Part shown: positions 18,463 through 28,082 of the stretch, piece by piece
How positions within the stretch are numbered: position 1 is the stretch's first letter
Layout of the letters: each line of letters opens with the position of its first letter
Source: Acinetobacter suaedae
GTDB lineage: Bacteria; Pseudomonadota; Gammaproteobacteria; Pseudomonadales; Moraxellaceae
NCBI RefSeq assembly: GCF_008630915.1
Contig: NZ_CP043909.1
Location: 1,550,001 to 1,614,000 of the forward strand
Direction: 5' to 3'
Length of the DNA stretch: 64,000 nucleotides
The notes under the pieces: model-generated
The model's database searches: none
Told to the model about the DNA's origin: nothing
Seen by the model: only the letters and a program-made list of their open reading frames with translations
Program-made: the position numbers and the translations under genes

Positions 18463-18972
18463 ATGGGCCTAAATATTCCTAAACCTTTATTACAGCTTGA
18501 AGCAAACTGTGGTGTATTTGCAGTTTGGCTGATTGTAAAGCAATATGATACCCATGTAGATATTGCTGATCTAATTCGATTGTGTCGCCATGATCAGCAA
18601 GAAGGTACATTTACTATTGCTCTGGCTGTAGCATTGAAAAAACTAGGCTTTGAAGTATCATTTTATACAGATCCTGATCCAAATATTGATGAAAATGAAA
18701 AGCAGAGTTATCTTGATGCCGAGCGTTTAAACATTCCAATTAAAGCTGCTTTGTCTTATTTGGACATTCAACAAGCCTTTGATCTCGGGAAATTTATCAT
18801 CGTGTTCTACGATACTTTACAAGGTATTGGAAATCAGTCTTTAATTTATTCTATTGATGAACAGGAAATTAGTTTCTGTGATCATTTTGATGTAATGACC
18901 AAAATTGAATTTGAACAACAACGTCAAGCCGATGGGGTTTGTCGGCAAGTTGTTGTTGTTGAACAAATTTAA
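18463..18972 (+). CDS. C39-like peptidase-fold protein
   Basis: The protein has 169 residues. The start LLQLEANCGVFAVWLIVKQYDTHVDIADLIRLCRHDQQEGTFTIALAVALKKLGFEVSFY matches the C39 double-glycine peptidase pattern (Q-x4-CG-x-A-x3-I, then G-x-T-x2-A-x3-LG). A Cys at about residue 16 is present, and a possible catalytic His-Asp pair lies in FCDHFDVM. It lacks an ABC transporter and a signal peptide, so it is a cytosolic stand-alone form. Its ATG abuts the pldA stop, which suggests co-translation, though a functional link is unproved. Confidence 0.65.
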   Translation: MGLNIPKPLLQLEANCGVFAVWLIVKQYDTHVDIADLIRLCRHDQQEGTFTIALAVALKKLGFEVSFYTDPDPNIDENEKQSYLDAERLNIPIKAALSYLDIQQAFDLGKFIIVFYDTLQGIGNQSLIYSIDEQEISFCDHFDVMTKIEFEQQRQADGVCRQVVVVEQI

Positions 18973-18984
18973 TGACTATCTAGA

Positions 18985-20322
18985 TTACCCAATTTGAATA
19001 TTTGCAGTTGGGTGTTTTAAGCGGCTCTTTTTCGGGGTGGCAATCAAATAAGCAAGAGTGAGTGGTCCTAGGCGTCCTGTAAACATTAATAGACATAACA
19101 TTAATAAGCTGCCATCGTGCAATTCACCTGTAACGCCTCTAGATAGCCCAACAGTGCAGGCAGCAGATAGCACCTCAAACATCAGATCTAAGACATCAAG
19201 TTCAGGTTCAAGTAATAATAAAGTAAAACAACCGATAAATACGAGCATACCTGTGATTGCTGCTACAGCGAGGGCTTTATAAGTTGTTTCTTGTGCAATG
19301 GCATGATTGAAGATGCGAATTTCATCATTTCGTCGCAGAAAAGAAATCACACATAAGACTAAAATTACAAAGGTACCAATTTTAATCCCACCTGCAGTAC
19401 TTAGCGAGCCTCCACCAATAAACATCAGTAACATGGTAAAGAGTGTGGTGCTGTTGTTCATTGACCCTGTATCAAAGGTATTAAATCCAGATGAGCGTGG
19501 TACAGTCGCTTGAAACCATGAGTTAACTGCTTGTTCTCCTAGACTCATCTGTCCTAAAGTCATTGGATTACGCGCTTCTAACGCCCAAATCATGATGAAT
19601 GCGAATATATTAATAATCACAATGGTACTAAGAACAAGTTTGCTATTTGGGCTTAACTTTCTCCATTTTTTATTTTGTTTTATATCCATTAAAACTAAAA
19701 AGCCTATACCGCCAAGTATATAGAGCAGACTGACAACAAGACTAATCGAAAAGTTGCTGTAAAAGTTCATTAAGCTGTTGTCAAATAAAGAAAATCCTGC
19801 ATTATTGAAGGCAGAGATACTATAAAATACGGAGTAATACAGTCCTTTGGGTATGCCATACAGGGGAATAAAGGACATTGCTAATAAAATGGCACCAATC
19901 AGCTCAAAAAAAAGCGTATAGATGACGACACCTTTTGCAATAAAAGTCACTTTGGATAAGCTGGTTTGACCTAAGCTTTCTTGCGCCATCATTTGTTGTT
20001 TTAATCCAACTTTGGGAGATAAACTGAGTGCGGCTAGTATCGCAAAGGTCATAAAACCCAATCCGCCAGACTGGATCATCAACAGAATAATAAATTGTCC
20101 AAAATGTGTATATGACTCACCTACATTAACAACTGATAAGCCTGTGATTGTTACAGCTGAGGTTGAGGTAAAGAAAGCATCCATCCAAGAGATTTGCCCA
20201 GTATGCGAAATTGGAAGCTTGAGTAGGATTGTTCCAATTAAGATAAAGCTAAGAAAACCAATCGCAAGAAGTGAGGGTGGACTTAGATTAAAAATCTTTT
20301 GTGTTTGTGCTTTAGCTGTCAT
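18985..20322 (-). CDS. TrkH/KtrB-family potassium channel subunit
   Basis: The protein has 445 residues, the KtrB size rather than that of enteric TrkH (about 480). Four MPM repeats are recognisable by their selectivity loops: TSTSAVTITGLSVV, YSISAFNNAGFSLF, TVPRSSGFNTFD and EVLSAACTVGLSRGVTG. The protein forms the K+ (or K+/Na+) pore in the inner membrane and is gated by the cytosolic RCK ring of its partner. It starts directly after the KtrA stop (TAA-ATG), so the two are co-expressed. Confidence 0.92.
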   Translation of the reverse strand: MTAKAQTQKIFNLSPPSLLAIGFLSFILIGTILLKLPISHTGQISWMDAFFTSTSAVTITGLSVVNVGESYTHFGQFIILLMIQSGGLGFMTFAILAALSLSPKVGLKQQMMAQESLGQTSLSKVTFIAKGVVIYTLFFELIGAILLAMSFIPLYGIPKGLYYSVFYSISAFNNAGFSLFDNSLMNFYSNFSISLVVSLLYILGGIGFLVLMDIKQNKKWRKLSPNSKLVLSTIVIINIFAFIMIWALEARNPMTLGQMSLGEQAVNSWFQATVPRSSGFNTFDTGSMNNSTTLFTMLLMFIGGGSLSTAGGIKIGTFVILVLCVISFLRRNDEIRIFNHAIAQETTYKALAVAAITGMLVFIGCFTLLLLEPELDVLDLMFEVLSAACTVGLSRGVTGELHDGSLLMLCLLMFTGRLGPLTLAYLIATPKKSRLKHPTANIQIG

Positions 20323-20973
20323 TTATTGAAAACACTCGGAGAGTTTTTTTAGATTGGCTAGTAAGCCTTCAAGAATGAGTACATCACCCTTATTTAAAGT
20401 GAATGTGCTATCGGTTTCGTAAAAAATTTCTTTATTGCGTTTAACCAGTAAAAGTTTTACTTGAGGTGCTAACTGCATTAAACCAGATAAATTAATCCCA
20501 TGTAGTTTTTCTTTGATTGGAACTTTAATAATAAAGTGATCATCATCCAAAGCCATATAGCGACTTACCATCGGATAGTTGAGTGCCTGTGCAACACGAA
20601 CACCCATGTCTTCTTCTGGGTGAATAATTTTATTAATATTCAGGTGGGATAAAATTGTATGGTGTGCTTTGGTTTTTGCTTTGACCCAGATTTTATCAAT
20701 GCCTAAATTTTTTAAACTAAGCACACATAAGATGCTGGCTTCGATGTCTTCACCAATAGCGACAACAACTGCGTCACAGTTTTGTACATTCAACTCATCT
20801 AGTACATGTTCATCAGTGGCATCAGCAATGACTGCATGTGTAATTTTGTCTGCAAGGTTTTCGACATTACGTTTTTGGGTATCTATACCGATAACATCAT
20901 GATTTAATTTAGTAAGTTCAAGCGCGACAGTTGCCCCGAAACTTCCCAAACCAATGACTGCAAATTGTGCCAT
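20323..20973 (-). CDS. KtrA/TrkA-type potassium uptake regulatory subunit
   Basis: The protein has 216 residues with one RCK unit: RCK_N with the Rossmann start FAVIGLGSFGATVALEL (about 4-20) and IADATDEHVLDEL, and RCK_C at the end (IPIKEKLHGINLSGLMQLAPQVKLLLVKRN...GDVLILEG). A single unit and octamer-type length mark it as KtrA rather than the doubled TrkA. It binds ATP/ADP (and often cyclic di-AMP in Gram-positives) to gate the pore protein encoded next. AGGACCG precedes the ATG. Confidence 0.92.
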   Translation of the reverse strand: MAQFAVIGLGSFGATVALELTKLNHDVIGIDTQKRNVENLADKITHAVIADATDEHVLDELNVQNCDAVVVAIGEDIEASILCVLSLKNLGIDKIWVKAKTKAHHTILSHLNINKIIHPEEDMGVRVAQALNYPMVSRYMALDDDHFIIKVPIKEKLHGINLSGLMQLAPQVKLLLVKRNKEIFYETDSTFTLNKGDVLILEGLLANLKKLSECFQ

Positions 20974-21082
20974 AACGGTCCTTAACTAAATGATTAGAAT
21001 GTCTTTTTATCTATTTTAAAATGGATAAAAATTCTATTTGTAATGATTTTGTGTTGTGTGGAGGCATTTGTCTAGTACAGAT

Positions 21083-21110
21083 AAAAAGAAAACCGACAAC
21101 TGTCGGCTTT
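21083..21110 (-). terminator. ilvA terminator
   Basis: On the minus strand AAAGCCGACAGTTGTCGGTTTTCTTTTTAT: a CCGACA/TGTCGG stem with a T-rich tail, 15 bp after the ilvA stop. Confidence 0.88.
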
Positions 21111-21124
21111 CTCTATGATGATTT

Positions 21125-22663
21125 TTACTTTAAGAAGCGTTTATAACCAATATTGTCACTAATCTCTGCATATGGATAAGTGATTTGTTCGAGGGTTTCA
21201 ATCAATCCATCAGGGTTTTGTTTAGCATCGGTTGATTGTAAACCAACAAGTACCCGGCCTTCAGCAGCACCGTGATTACGATAGTGGAATAACGTAATGT
21301 TGTGTGTTGGACCTAATCGCTCAAGGAAAGTTAACAGTGCACCAGGGCGTTCAGGGAACTCAACGCGGAATAAACGTTCATTCTCAATATTGGCATGGCC
21401 GCCTATGAGGTATCGGATATGCAGTTTAGCAACCTCATCATCTGAAAGATCGTCTACTTCATACTGTTGTTTTAACATTTCATGGATTTCATGTCTTTCA
21501 GGTTCGCCACCTTTTAAGCTGATTCCGACAAAGACTTGTGCTAAATTGCTATCACTGGCACGGTAGTTAAACTCAGTAATATTACGCCCTTGCAATGCTC
21601 GACAGAAGTGTAGAAAGGCACCTTTTTCTTCTGGGATGGTTACAGCATAAATAGCTTCTCGGCGCTCACCAAGCTCGGTACGTTCCGCAATATAGCGTAA
21701 ACGATCAAAGTTCATATTTGCGCCACAGACAATTGACACCATGTTTTTATCACTGATTTGATGTTCGGCAACGTATTTTTTTATACCTGCTAATGCCATC
21801 GCGCCAGATGGTTCGACAATGCTGCGATTTTCATCAAAAGTATCTTTGATTGCTGCACAGATTTCATCTGTATTTACAGTAATAATGTCTGGTTCAACAA
21901 TAGGACCTGAATTGTCTGATTTACGTAGCTGCACCATTTCAAAAGGAAGTTCGCCAATTTGTGCAACGGCAGTGCCATCTGCAAACAATCCAACATGCGG
22001 TAAAATTACACGTTCATTTGCTTCTAGTGCTGCTTTTAAACATGCAGACTCCTCATATTCCACACCAATCACTTTGACGTGTGGTGCGACTTCACCTAGA
22101 TAAGCAGCTACACCTGCGATTAGGCCACCGCCTCCTACAGCTACAAAGACATATTCTACATCACGCCATTGACGTAAGATTTCATTGGCAATTGTGCCTT
22201 GGCCTGCAATGACGAGTTCATCATCATAAGGTGGAATAAAAACTAGGCCTTCGGCTTCTGCACGTTGTTTAGCATATTTATTAGCAACATCAAAGCTGTC
22301 ACCATATAGTACAACTTGACCGCCTAAATTTTTAACAGCTTGTACCTTAATGTCGGGTGTTGTGCTTGGCATTACAATAATGGCAGGAATACCTAGCTTC
22401 TTCCCTGATAAAGCAACGCCTTGAGCATGGTTGCCCGCTGAAGCACAGATTACACCACGGTCAAGTTGATCTTTTGGAAGTTGGCTAATTCGATTATAGG
22501 CACCGCGTAGCTTGAAAGAGAAGACGGGCTGCAAATCTTCACGCTTAAATCGGATGTTATTATTAATTTTTTGACTAATTCGTGGAGCTGCTTCTAGCGG
22601 TGTTTCAATCGCGACATCGTAAACCGTTGCTTGTAAAATTTGTCGTACCACACGAGACAGCAT
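21125..22663 (-). CDS. ilvA: Threonine ammonia-lyase, biosynthetic
   Basis: The protein has 512 residues. The fold-type II PLP domain shows the Schiff-base lysine in VFSFKLRGAYNRI (about residue 53), the GAGNHAQG-like SAGNHAQGVA and the glycine loop VAVGGGGLIAG. Two C-terminal ACT-like regulatory domains (about 325-400 and 420-510, FRVEFPERPGALLTFLERLG) make it the isoleucine-inhibited form. It converts threonine to 2-oxobutanoate, the first step to isoleucine. I chose the ATG at 22663 because GGGAAG lies 6 nt upstream; it is too close to the ATG at 22669. It is monocistronic and divergent from rpiA. Confidence 0.95.
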   Translation of the reverse strand: MLSRVVRQILQATVYDVAIETPLEAAPRISQKINNNIRFKREDLQPVFSFKLRGAYNRISQLPKDQLDRGVICASAGNHAQGVALSGKKLGIPAIIVMPSTTPDIKVQAVKNLGGQVVLYGDSFDVANKYAKQRAEAEGLVFIPPYDDELVIAGQGTIANEILRQWRDVEYVFVAVGGGGLIAGVAAYLGEVAPHVKVIGVEYEESACLKAALEANERVILPHVGLFADGTAVAQIGELPFEMVQLRKSDNSGPIVEPDIITVNTDEICAAIKDTFDENRSIVEPSGAMALAGIKKYVAEHQISDKNMVSIVCGANMNFDRLRYIAERTELGERREAIYAVTIPEEKGAFLHFCRALQGRNITEFNYRASDSNLAQVFVGISLKGGEPERHEIHEMLKQQYEVDDLSDDEVAKLHIRYLIGGHANIENERLFRVEFPERPGALLTFLERLGPTHNITLFHYRNHGAAEGRVLVGLQSTDAKQNPDGLIETLEQITYPYAEISDNIGYKRFLK

Positions 22664-22767
22664 GTTCATCTTCCCTATAACAGTTTAAAATAGGGGATCA
22701 TTGTAGCAAACCCCTGTGCATTTGCGCTGTTTTCTTGCAGCAAATGTCAAAATAGTTGAGTGAAGTC

Positions 22768-23439
22768 ATGAGTCTATATGCAACCCAAGATGAAAAAAAA
22801 CAAGCTGCTGCTAAAGCAGCCTTAAAACATTTGCCTAAAGGCGGCATTTTGGGCGTTGGAACTGGAAGTACGGTTAATTTTTTAATTGATTTGTTGCCTG
22901 AGTTGCAATTGGAGGCAGCAGTTGCGAGTTCAAATGCGACAGCAGAACGCCTTAAAAAATTAGGTATTGAAGTTGTTGATATGAATTCTGTTGGTGGTTT
23001 AGATGCTTATGTGGATGGTGCTGATGAGATTGATCGTCATATGCATATGATCAAAGGTGGTGGCGCTGCACTGACACGTGAAAAAATAGTTGCCTCTATT
23101 GCCAAAAAATTTGTTTGTATAGTTGATGATTCAAAATGGGTTGAGCAATTAGGGCGTGAGTTTCCATTACCTGTTGAAGTGATCCCAATGGCACGCTCAG
23201 CTGTAGCCCGTAAAATTGTCGCTTTAGGCGGTGATCCTGTATATCGTGAAGGTGTTGTGACTGATAATGGAAATGTGATTTTGGATGTTTATAATTTAAA
23301 TATCCTCAATCCAATTGAGTTAGAGAAGACATTAAATAACATCCCGGGTGTTGTAACCAATGGTATTTTTGCGCTCAATGCAGCGACTATTGCAATTGTT
23401 GCAACCGATAATGGAATTGAAGAACGTGTAGCACAGTAA
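22768..23439 (+). CDS. rpiA: Ribose-5-phosphate isomerase A
   Basis: The protein has 223 residues from the ATG at 22768. It interconverts ribose-5-phosphate and ribulose-5-phosphate. Motifs: [15 protein letters not shown] (phosphate loop, about 28-42), [47 protein letters not shown] (active-site Asp and Glu, Lys) and CIVDDSKWV. The stop codon overlaps the next ATG (TAATG), so the YgjP-like gene is translated from the same message. Confidence 0.95.
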   Translation: MSLYATQDEKKQAAAKAALKHLPKGGILGVGTGSTVNFLIDLLPELQLEAAVASSNATAERLKKLGIEVVDMNSVGGLDAYVDGADEIDRHMHMIKGGGAALTREKIVASIAKKFVCIVDDSKWVEQLGREFPLPVEVIPMARSAVARKIVALGGDPVYREGVVTDNGNVILDVYNLNILNPIELEKTLNNIPGVVTNGIFALNAATIAIVATDNGIEERVAQ

Positions 23440-24131
23440 TGACATTTGTTTCTGTAGAAACGCCTTTACCAGAAGTCAAAGTAGTTCGACATGCAAGGGC
23501 AAGAAATTTGCGTTTGCGTGTTGAGCCAACTGGCGTCCGTTTGACGGTGCCGCTATTTTGTACTAAACGTCAGATTCAACAATTTTTAAATCAATCCGAA
23601 CCATGGTTGCTGGCTACATGGGCGAAGCAACAACAGCAACTTCTTCAAACCTCGACTGTTCCTGAGCAATTGGCTTTATTTGCTCACACTCAACCATTCT
23701 CCATTGTGAAACAAAAACAACGTCATATCTTTATATTTAATTGGGAGCTACAGACGTTATTTATCCGAGAGATAGAAGCTGAAAAAGCCCTACAAGCAGC
23801 GGTATTGGCTTATGCAAAACAATTTTTACCTGAATATTTAAATCAAATCAGTCGAGAAATCGGCTTGCCTTACCAAGCATGTACAGTCCGAAAGCCAAAG
23901 ACAAGGTGGGGAAGTTGTACCTCTAAACATGACATCATGTTAAATGCAGCTTTGGTTTTGATGCCTGAGTCGATTGTTCGCTCTGTTTGTGTGCATGAAC
24001 TGGTACATACCAAACATTTTGATCATAGTGAAGCTTTTTGGGCTGAAGTTGCGAAACATGATCAAAATTACATCGAACATCGTAAACAGTTGAAGCAGGT
24101 TCAATTACAAAGTTGGTATTATCAAAAGTAA
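23439..24131 (+). CDS. YgjP-like metal-dependent hydrolase (DUF45)
   Basis: The protein has 230 residues. The N-terminal part (VVRHARARNLRLRVEPTGVRLTVPLFCTKRQIQQFLNQSEPWL) and the C-terminal zinc motif CVHELVHTKHFDHSEAFWAEVAKH (HExxH with a downstream His, about residues 185-208) are the YgjP/DUF45 signature; RKPKTRWGSCTSK is also conserved. The fold resembles SprT and M48 peptidases. The substrate is unknown. It overlaps rpiA by one base, which suggests co-transcription. Confidence 0.88.
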   Translation: MTFVSVETPLPEVKVVRHARARNLRLRVEPTGVRLTVPLFCTKRQIQQFLNQSEPWLLATWAKQQQQLLQTSTVPEQLALFAHTQPFSIVKQKQRHIFIFNWELQTLFIREIEAEKALQAAVLAYAKQFLPEYLNQISREIGLPYQACTVRKPKTRWGSCTSKHDIMLNAALVLMPESIVRSVCVHELVHTKHFDHSEAFWAEVAKHDQNYIEHRKQLKQVQLQSWYYQK

Positions 24132-24150
24132 TAGTGCTTGATTGGTTTAT

Positions 24151-24804
24151 TTAACCATTAAAAAAACGATTGCGTTGAATTTCTAATCCTCGTCTTAAAC
24201 GAAGAGCTTGTTTCAGACTAGGTACATCATTCTGCCATTGCTTGAGTGTGAAAATGATTGCGATAATTTCAATGCGTGTCAGGATTCCTAGCCAAATAAC
24301 TGCGTTGAATAAAAGTTGTGATTGTCCTGTAAGTGTGATTTGAACCAGCAATGCAAATAAAAATAAAGTCCATATTTTTGCCCCTATCGTATGAGTTGCA
24401 ATTTCTTTCTTAAATTTGAAGTAGCTGATGATATAAGTGAATGCTTCAAAGATAATTAAAATAATGATTGGAAAAATATGTTGTTTAAAGAATTCTGGTT
24501 GCTGTAAGTAAATTGCACTGATCGCACAGATAAAGAAAATTTGGTCAATATTTGAGTCTAATCTACGTAGATTCTGATCCGAGACGCCCAAATGTCGAGC
24601 GATGATGCCATCAAAAATGTCACTGAGAAGTCCTAATGTCAGGAAGATTACAGTGTAAATGGGATAAAATTTGATTTGCATTAGGGTAATAATAACAATG
24701 AGTATGCCAAGGATGAGTCTTAAATAAATAAGAAGTTTAGGAATTTTCTTTGCGATTGGCATCAAATTTAAGCTTGAATCATCATGTTGGAAAGAGTATA
24801 GCAT
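24151..24804 (-). CDS. CDP-alcohol phosphatidyltransferase-family protein with altered motif
   Basis: The protein has 217 residues with about six membrane segments. The family motif is D-G-x2-A-R-x8-G-x3-D-x3-D. Here DGIIAR, eight residues, then L instead of G, RRL, D, SNI, D: all acidic metal and substrate ligands are kept, but the central Gly is Leu (about residue 69). Family members join a CDP-alcohol to a second alcohol in lipid synthesis. The change may alter substrate choice or mark a subfamily. The start could also be the ATG at 24762. It is a single gene convergent with the YgjP-like gene. Confidence 0.78.
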   Translation of the reverse strand: MLYSFQHDDSSLNLMPIAKKIPKLLIYLRLILGILIVIITLMQIKFYPIYTVIFLTLGLLSDIFDGIIARHLGVSDQNLRRLDSNIDQIFFICAISAIYLQQPEFFKQHIFPIIILIIFEAFTYIISYFKFKKEIATHTIGAKIWTLFLFALLVQITLTGQSQLLFNAVIWLGILTRIEIIAIIFTLKQWQNDVPSLKQALRLRRGLEIQRNRFFNG

Positions 24805-24842
24805 TCACATTAGTGGTTATGTGCATGACTCAATTTCCATAG

Positions 24843-24872
24843 ATAAAAACGACCACAAATATTGTGGTCGCC
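24843..24872 (-). terminator. Terminator of the alkaline phosphatase gene
   Basis: On the minus strand CGACCACAA-tat-TTGTGGTCG is followed by TTTTTAT. It lies 15 bp past the stop. Confidence 0.9.
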
Positions 24873-24886
24873 TTAATTGGTACTGT

Positions 24887-26377
24887 TTATCTTGAGGCGT
24901 TTTGTTGAATGCCTAACGCATCACGGATAATAAAGAATAAATCTGTTTGATCTAGTAAGCCAGATACGTTCGCAGCACGTGGTCCATAAGCCGCAATACG
25001 GACTTGTGCACCGGTATGGTGTTGACTTGAACCCTCTGGAGCGGTGCCGTAATTGATTGCCATTGCAACCCCATCTTTGGTTTTCAATGCTGCAGTTTGT
25101 CCAGGACTATCTCCATCTATTGGTATAATTTGGCTTGTATGTGCATGATCACCTGTTACAACAATTAATGTCTCGCCGTGTTCTTTTGCAAATTTAAGAG
25201 CAACTTGAATGGCTTCATCTAGTTGTACAGTTTCACCAATTTGTCCGCACGGGTCGGCTGCATGATTTCGTTTATCAATAGAACCACTTTCAACCTGTAA
25301 AAAGAAGCCTTTTTCATTGTTGTTTAATAGCTCGATTGCTTTTTCTGTCATTTGTGCCAGACGTGGTGTTTGAATAGAAAAGGCACTATTATCTCGACAG
25401 CTTTCGGCCCCTTTTTTATGTCCATTCAATTCTGTATTTGGTCCACTCCAAATAACTGGTAAGTTGCCATCAGCAAAAAGACCCAATAAAGGTGTGTTTT
25501 GATTTGCCATTTGGATTTTCTTCAGAGAATCAAGATCTTCAACGATTTGGTAGCCTTCTTGTTGGGCTCTCTCTAATAAGGTTTTTCCTTGATAGCTTCC
25601 AGCTTTTGCAATTTGATAAAATGATTTTTTACCGCCACCCAAACTGATATCTGCACGAGCAGTAAGCAATTGTTCTGTAATCGATCCTAACCCACCTTTT
25701 TCTAGTGCACTTTCAGGGCATCTTCCCGATGTCTCATCTGGCCCATAGCATTTCCGTGAGCTAATATGCGCAATTTGTGCCGCAGGTGTCGCATCTTGTA
25801 GTTCTGTAGTGGTAACATTTCCTGTTGCAAATCCAGCTTTTTTTGCTAATTCAAGGAGTGTTGCATGATGGTTTCCGCGAATATCTAGGCCTAAAGCATT
25901 GTTATAAGTTTTAATTCCAGAAGCCCATGCAGTTGCAGATGCTGCGGAGTCAGTTACATAGTCAACTTCGCCATCTTTATTTAATGAATAGGTGGTGTAG
26001 CTTCCAGTGAAAGGCAAGACGTCTAAGCCTTTAAAATAACCAGCTGCACCTTCTGCATAGTTTCGCGCTGCGGTAATTTCAGAATCGCTCGTACCATCAC
26101 CAATAAATAGAATTACATGCTTGACGGTTTTATCACTGAGAGACTCTTTCATTGCTTGAGTACGTTCTTTTTTTAAGCGAGTTGCACCGCCAAATTCGCT
26201 AATATCACCATTAGCGCCAACTTCAAGAAGTTCACCGTCAAATTGAGGTGTAGTTACAGGTGGCTTTGGTTTATCTGACGGTTGATTTGATGATGAATGA
26301 TTGTTGTCGTCTCCACCACATGCGGTGAATAATAGGGAGGTGATAAGTACAGGTAAAAGTAATGGTTTAAGTTTCAA
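24887..26377 (-). CDS. phoA: Alkaline phosphatase (PhoA family), lipoprotein
   Basis: The protein has 496 residues. A lipoprotein signal ([20 protein letters not shown], lipobox LFTAC, Cys about 20) is followed by a Ser/Asn/Pro linker. Metal site 1/2 residues are visible: [14 protein letters not shown] (Asp), the nucleophile Ser in [15 protein letters not shown] (about 143), [29 protein letters not shown] and [12 protein letters not shown]. It releases phosphate from monoesters at the cell surface or periplasm. A PhoB-type box lies 65 bp upstream, so it should be induced by phosphate starvation. It carries five to six Cys residues, compatible with disulfides. Confidence 0.93.
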   Translation of the reverse strand: MKLKPLLLPVLITSLLFTACGGDDNNHSSSNQPSDKPKPPVTTPQFDGELLEVGANGDISEFGGATRLKKERTQAMKESLSDKTVKHVILFIGDGTSDSEITAARNYAEGAAGYFKGLDVLPFTGSYTTYSLNKDGEVDYVTDSAASATAWASGIKTYNNALGLDIRGNHHATLLELAKKAGFATGNVTTTELQDATPAAQIAHISSRKCYGPDETSGRCPESALEKGGLGSITEQLLTARADISLGGGKKSFYQIAKAGSYQGKTLLERAQQEGYQIVEDLDSLKKIQMANQNTPLLGLFADGNLPVIWSGPNTELNGHKKGAESCRDNSAFSIQTPRLAQMTEKAIELLNNNEKGFFLQVESGSIDKRNHAADPCGQIGETVQLDEAIQVALKFAKEHGETLIVVTGDHAHTSQIIPIDGDSPGQTAALKTKDGVAMAINYGTAPEGSSQHHTGAQVRIAAYGPRAANVSGLLDQTDLFFIIRDALGIQQNASR

Positions 26378-26441
26378 TGTTTTTTCTCTAAAAATTAGTT
26401 GATAAGTAAACTAATTAATAGATGTGAAAGTTTGGTTAACA

Positions 26442-26463
26442 TTTGATGACGGTTTGATGACAA
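26442..26463 (-). promoter_or_regulatory. Pho box upstream of phoA
   Basis: On the minus strand two 11-bp units follow each other: TTGTCATCAAA and CCGTCATCAAA. This matches the PhoB layout of two 7-bp CTGTCAT-type half sites separated by a 4-bp A-rich spacer. A TATTAA -10-like element lies about 20 nt further toward phoA. The site was read directly; regulation by PhoB is inferred. Confidence 0.8.
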
Positions 26464-26509
26464 TGAAGTTTAATGTTTCTAATAATGAATAAAAATTGGG
26501 TTTCATGAT

Positions 26510-26546
26510 TGAAATCAAGCAATCAATTTTTAATTGCTTGATTTCA
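26510..26546. terminator. 14-bp perfect hairpin after the unknown lipoprotein gene
   Basis: TGAAATCAAGCAAT and ATTGCTTGATTTCA pair perfectly with a 9-nt loop, just beyond the stop at 26553. On the minus strand no clean T tail follows, so it may act as a weak terminator or RNA-stabilising end rather than a strong terminator. Confidence 0.6.
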
Positions 26547-26552
26547 TTTTTA

Positions 26553-28082
26553 TTAGCTGAAATTACACTGTAATTGTGTACTTTGTAATTGGTCTGGTGC
26601 TTTTCGACGATCCAAACCAGCACTAGCACTTAATACTTGATTTTCTTTAAGATGTAACTGAACAAATTGATATTGAAGTTCGCCTTGCTTAGGTTCTGGA
26701 GAGCTGCTGTTTAGTAGATACTCGTGATCCGCTTTATTCACTCGTAATAAATTATCTGTACTGTCACCATCTAATTTTGATCGAAACTTTTGATTATCTT
26801 TTATAAGTTCGATCCAGCCATCAGCTCGTACATTAAGCTGACAATTTTGAGTGCTGTCCTGGTAATGACCTATGAGGTATTCAATTGTTGGTAGGGAATG
26901 GTCAATCACATTAATACCGATTAGGCCTTGTTTACATGGGTATATTGAACCATTACATGTTGCACTGATATCAGCAAAACCGACAGCACGACGATAATCA
27001 CCAGCACCATTTAAACGAACACCTGAGGGCGTGGATGGATCAGTAATTGGCATAACACCAGCATAAGTTCGTTGTTGTAAGTTGCTATAGTTTTTTGGGT
27101 TGGAGCTGCTTTGGTTATATGTGTCTGCAAGCTCAAGCACCGCCTGTTTTAATGAGGCTGCATATTGCTCACGAGCATTTTTTTGAGTGGTACCAATACC
27201 GATAATTGTGTTTTTAGCAGGATCAATGTTGTCAGGTGTGGTCGCAACCAGTGAAGTTAAAGGCGCTGGATCACCACGAAGTGTTTTTCCATCCAGATGG
27301 CCATCTCTTAAATCAATAGCCAGATTTTTTGCAAACTCCACGAGAGAGTTGTCTGGATAAGTCTTAGCCCATTGATAAAAATATCCAAAGCTTAGATATG
27401 TGTTTGCATATAAAGCGGTTTTTAAATGAGCATCTTGAGGTGAAAATATGTTGAGGAGAGTGCTTCCTTCTACATTTACGATATCAAGATTTTTAAAAGC
27501 ACTTAATAAAGCAGAATCAACATCTTCTGTAGCACGTTCAAGTTGATTTGCTGTAATGGACATAAAATATTGGTTTTCATCAGTTGGTAATTGTCCTGAA
27601 CGAACTAACGCTCGTTGATAAATTGCTTCAGAGCTTGGGTTGATAAAAACAGTTTGGGTGGAATGGCTTACATCAACTTTGACTAAGGCGCGCCATGTGA
27701 GATCCAAGCGTTCATATTGGCTATTGAGAAAGTTATATATGAGAGAGTTTGGTGTTGTAGAGATTTCAACACGATATAGGCGATTTTTATCGAGGACATA
27801 TGGCAATGTGACTGTTAGATTTGTTGTAGTAATGACATTACGTTCAAGTACTAATTTACCATCTGAATTATCAAATACCTTAAGTACAACATTTCGCATT
27901 TCGATGGGTACTTTGATATTAAAGTCTTTTGGCTTAGGAACGATGACCTCTTTCGGTTGAGATTCTTTATTGGCTTTACTTTCACCGCTGCCACAACCAA
28001 CTAAAGTTGAACTAAGTAAGATGGCACTCAAGCCTAAACAGATGTGATGATGTAATCTTTGTTCTAACATCAAAGAAGGCAT
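26553..28082 (-). CDS. Unknown exported lipoprotein
   Basis: The protein has 509 residues. The N-terminus (HHHICLGLSAILLSSTLVGCGSGES) is a lipoprotein signal with lipobox LVGC, followed by a Lys/Glu/Pro linker. The body begins with a beta-sandwich-like stretch (VPIEMRNVVLKVFDNSDGKLVLERNVITTTNLTVTLPYV), then a helical middle and a C-terminal part with paired Cys residues (CNGSIYPC; CQLNV). I do not recognise the family. GGAG lies 7 nt before the chosen ATG. It is 175 bp upstream of phoA on the same strand, but the Pho box lies between them, so co-regulation is uncertain. Confidence 0.7.
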   Translation of the reverse strand: MPSLMLEQRLHHHICLGLSAILLSSTLVGCGSGESKANKESQPKEVIVPKPKDFNIKVPIEMRNVVLKVFDNSDGKLVLERNVITTTNLTVTLPYVLDKNRLYRVEISTTPNSLIYNFLNSQYERLDLTWRALVKVDVSHSTQTVFINPSSEAIYQRALVRSGQLPTDENQYFMSITANQLERATEDVDSALLSAFKNLDIVNVEGSTLLNIFSPQDAHLKTALYANTYLSFGYFYQWAKTYPDNSLVEFAKNLAIDLRDGHLDGKTLRGDPAPLTSLVATTPDNIDPAKNTIIGIGTTQKNAREQYAASLKQAVLELADTYNQSSSNPKNYSNLQQRTYAGVMPITDPSTPSGVRLNGAGDYRRAVGFADISATCNGSIYPCKQGLIGINVIDHSLPTIEYLIGHYQDSTQNCQLNVRADGWIELIKDNQKFRSKLDGDSTDNLLRVNKADHEYLLNSSSPEPKQGELQYQFVQLHLKENQVLSASAGLDRRKAPDQLQSTQLQCNFS

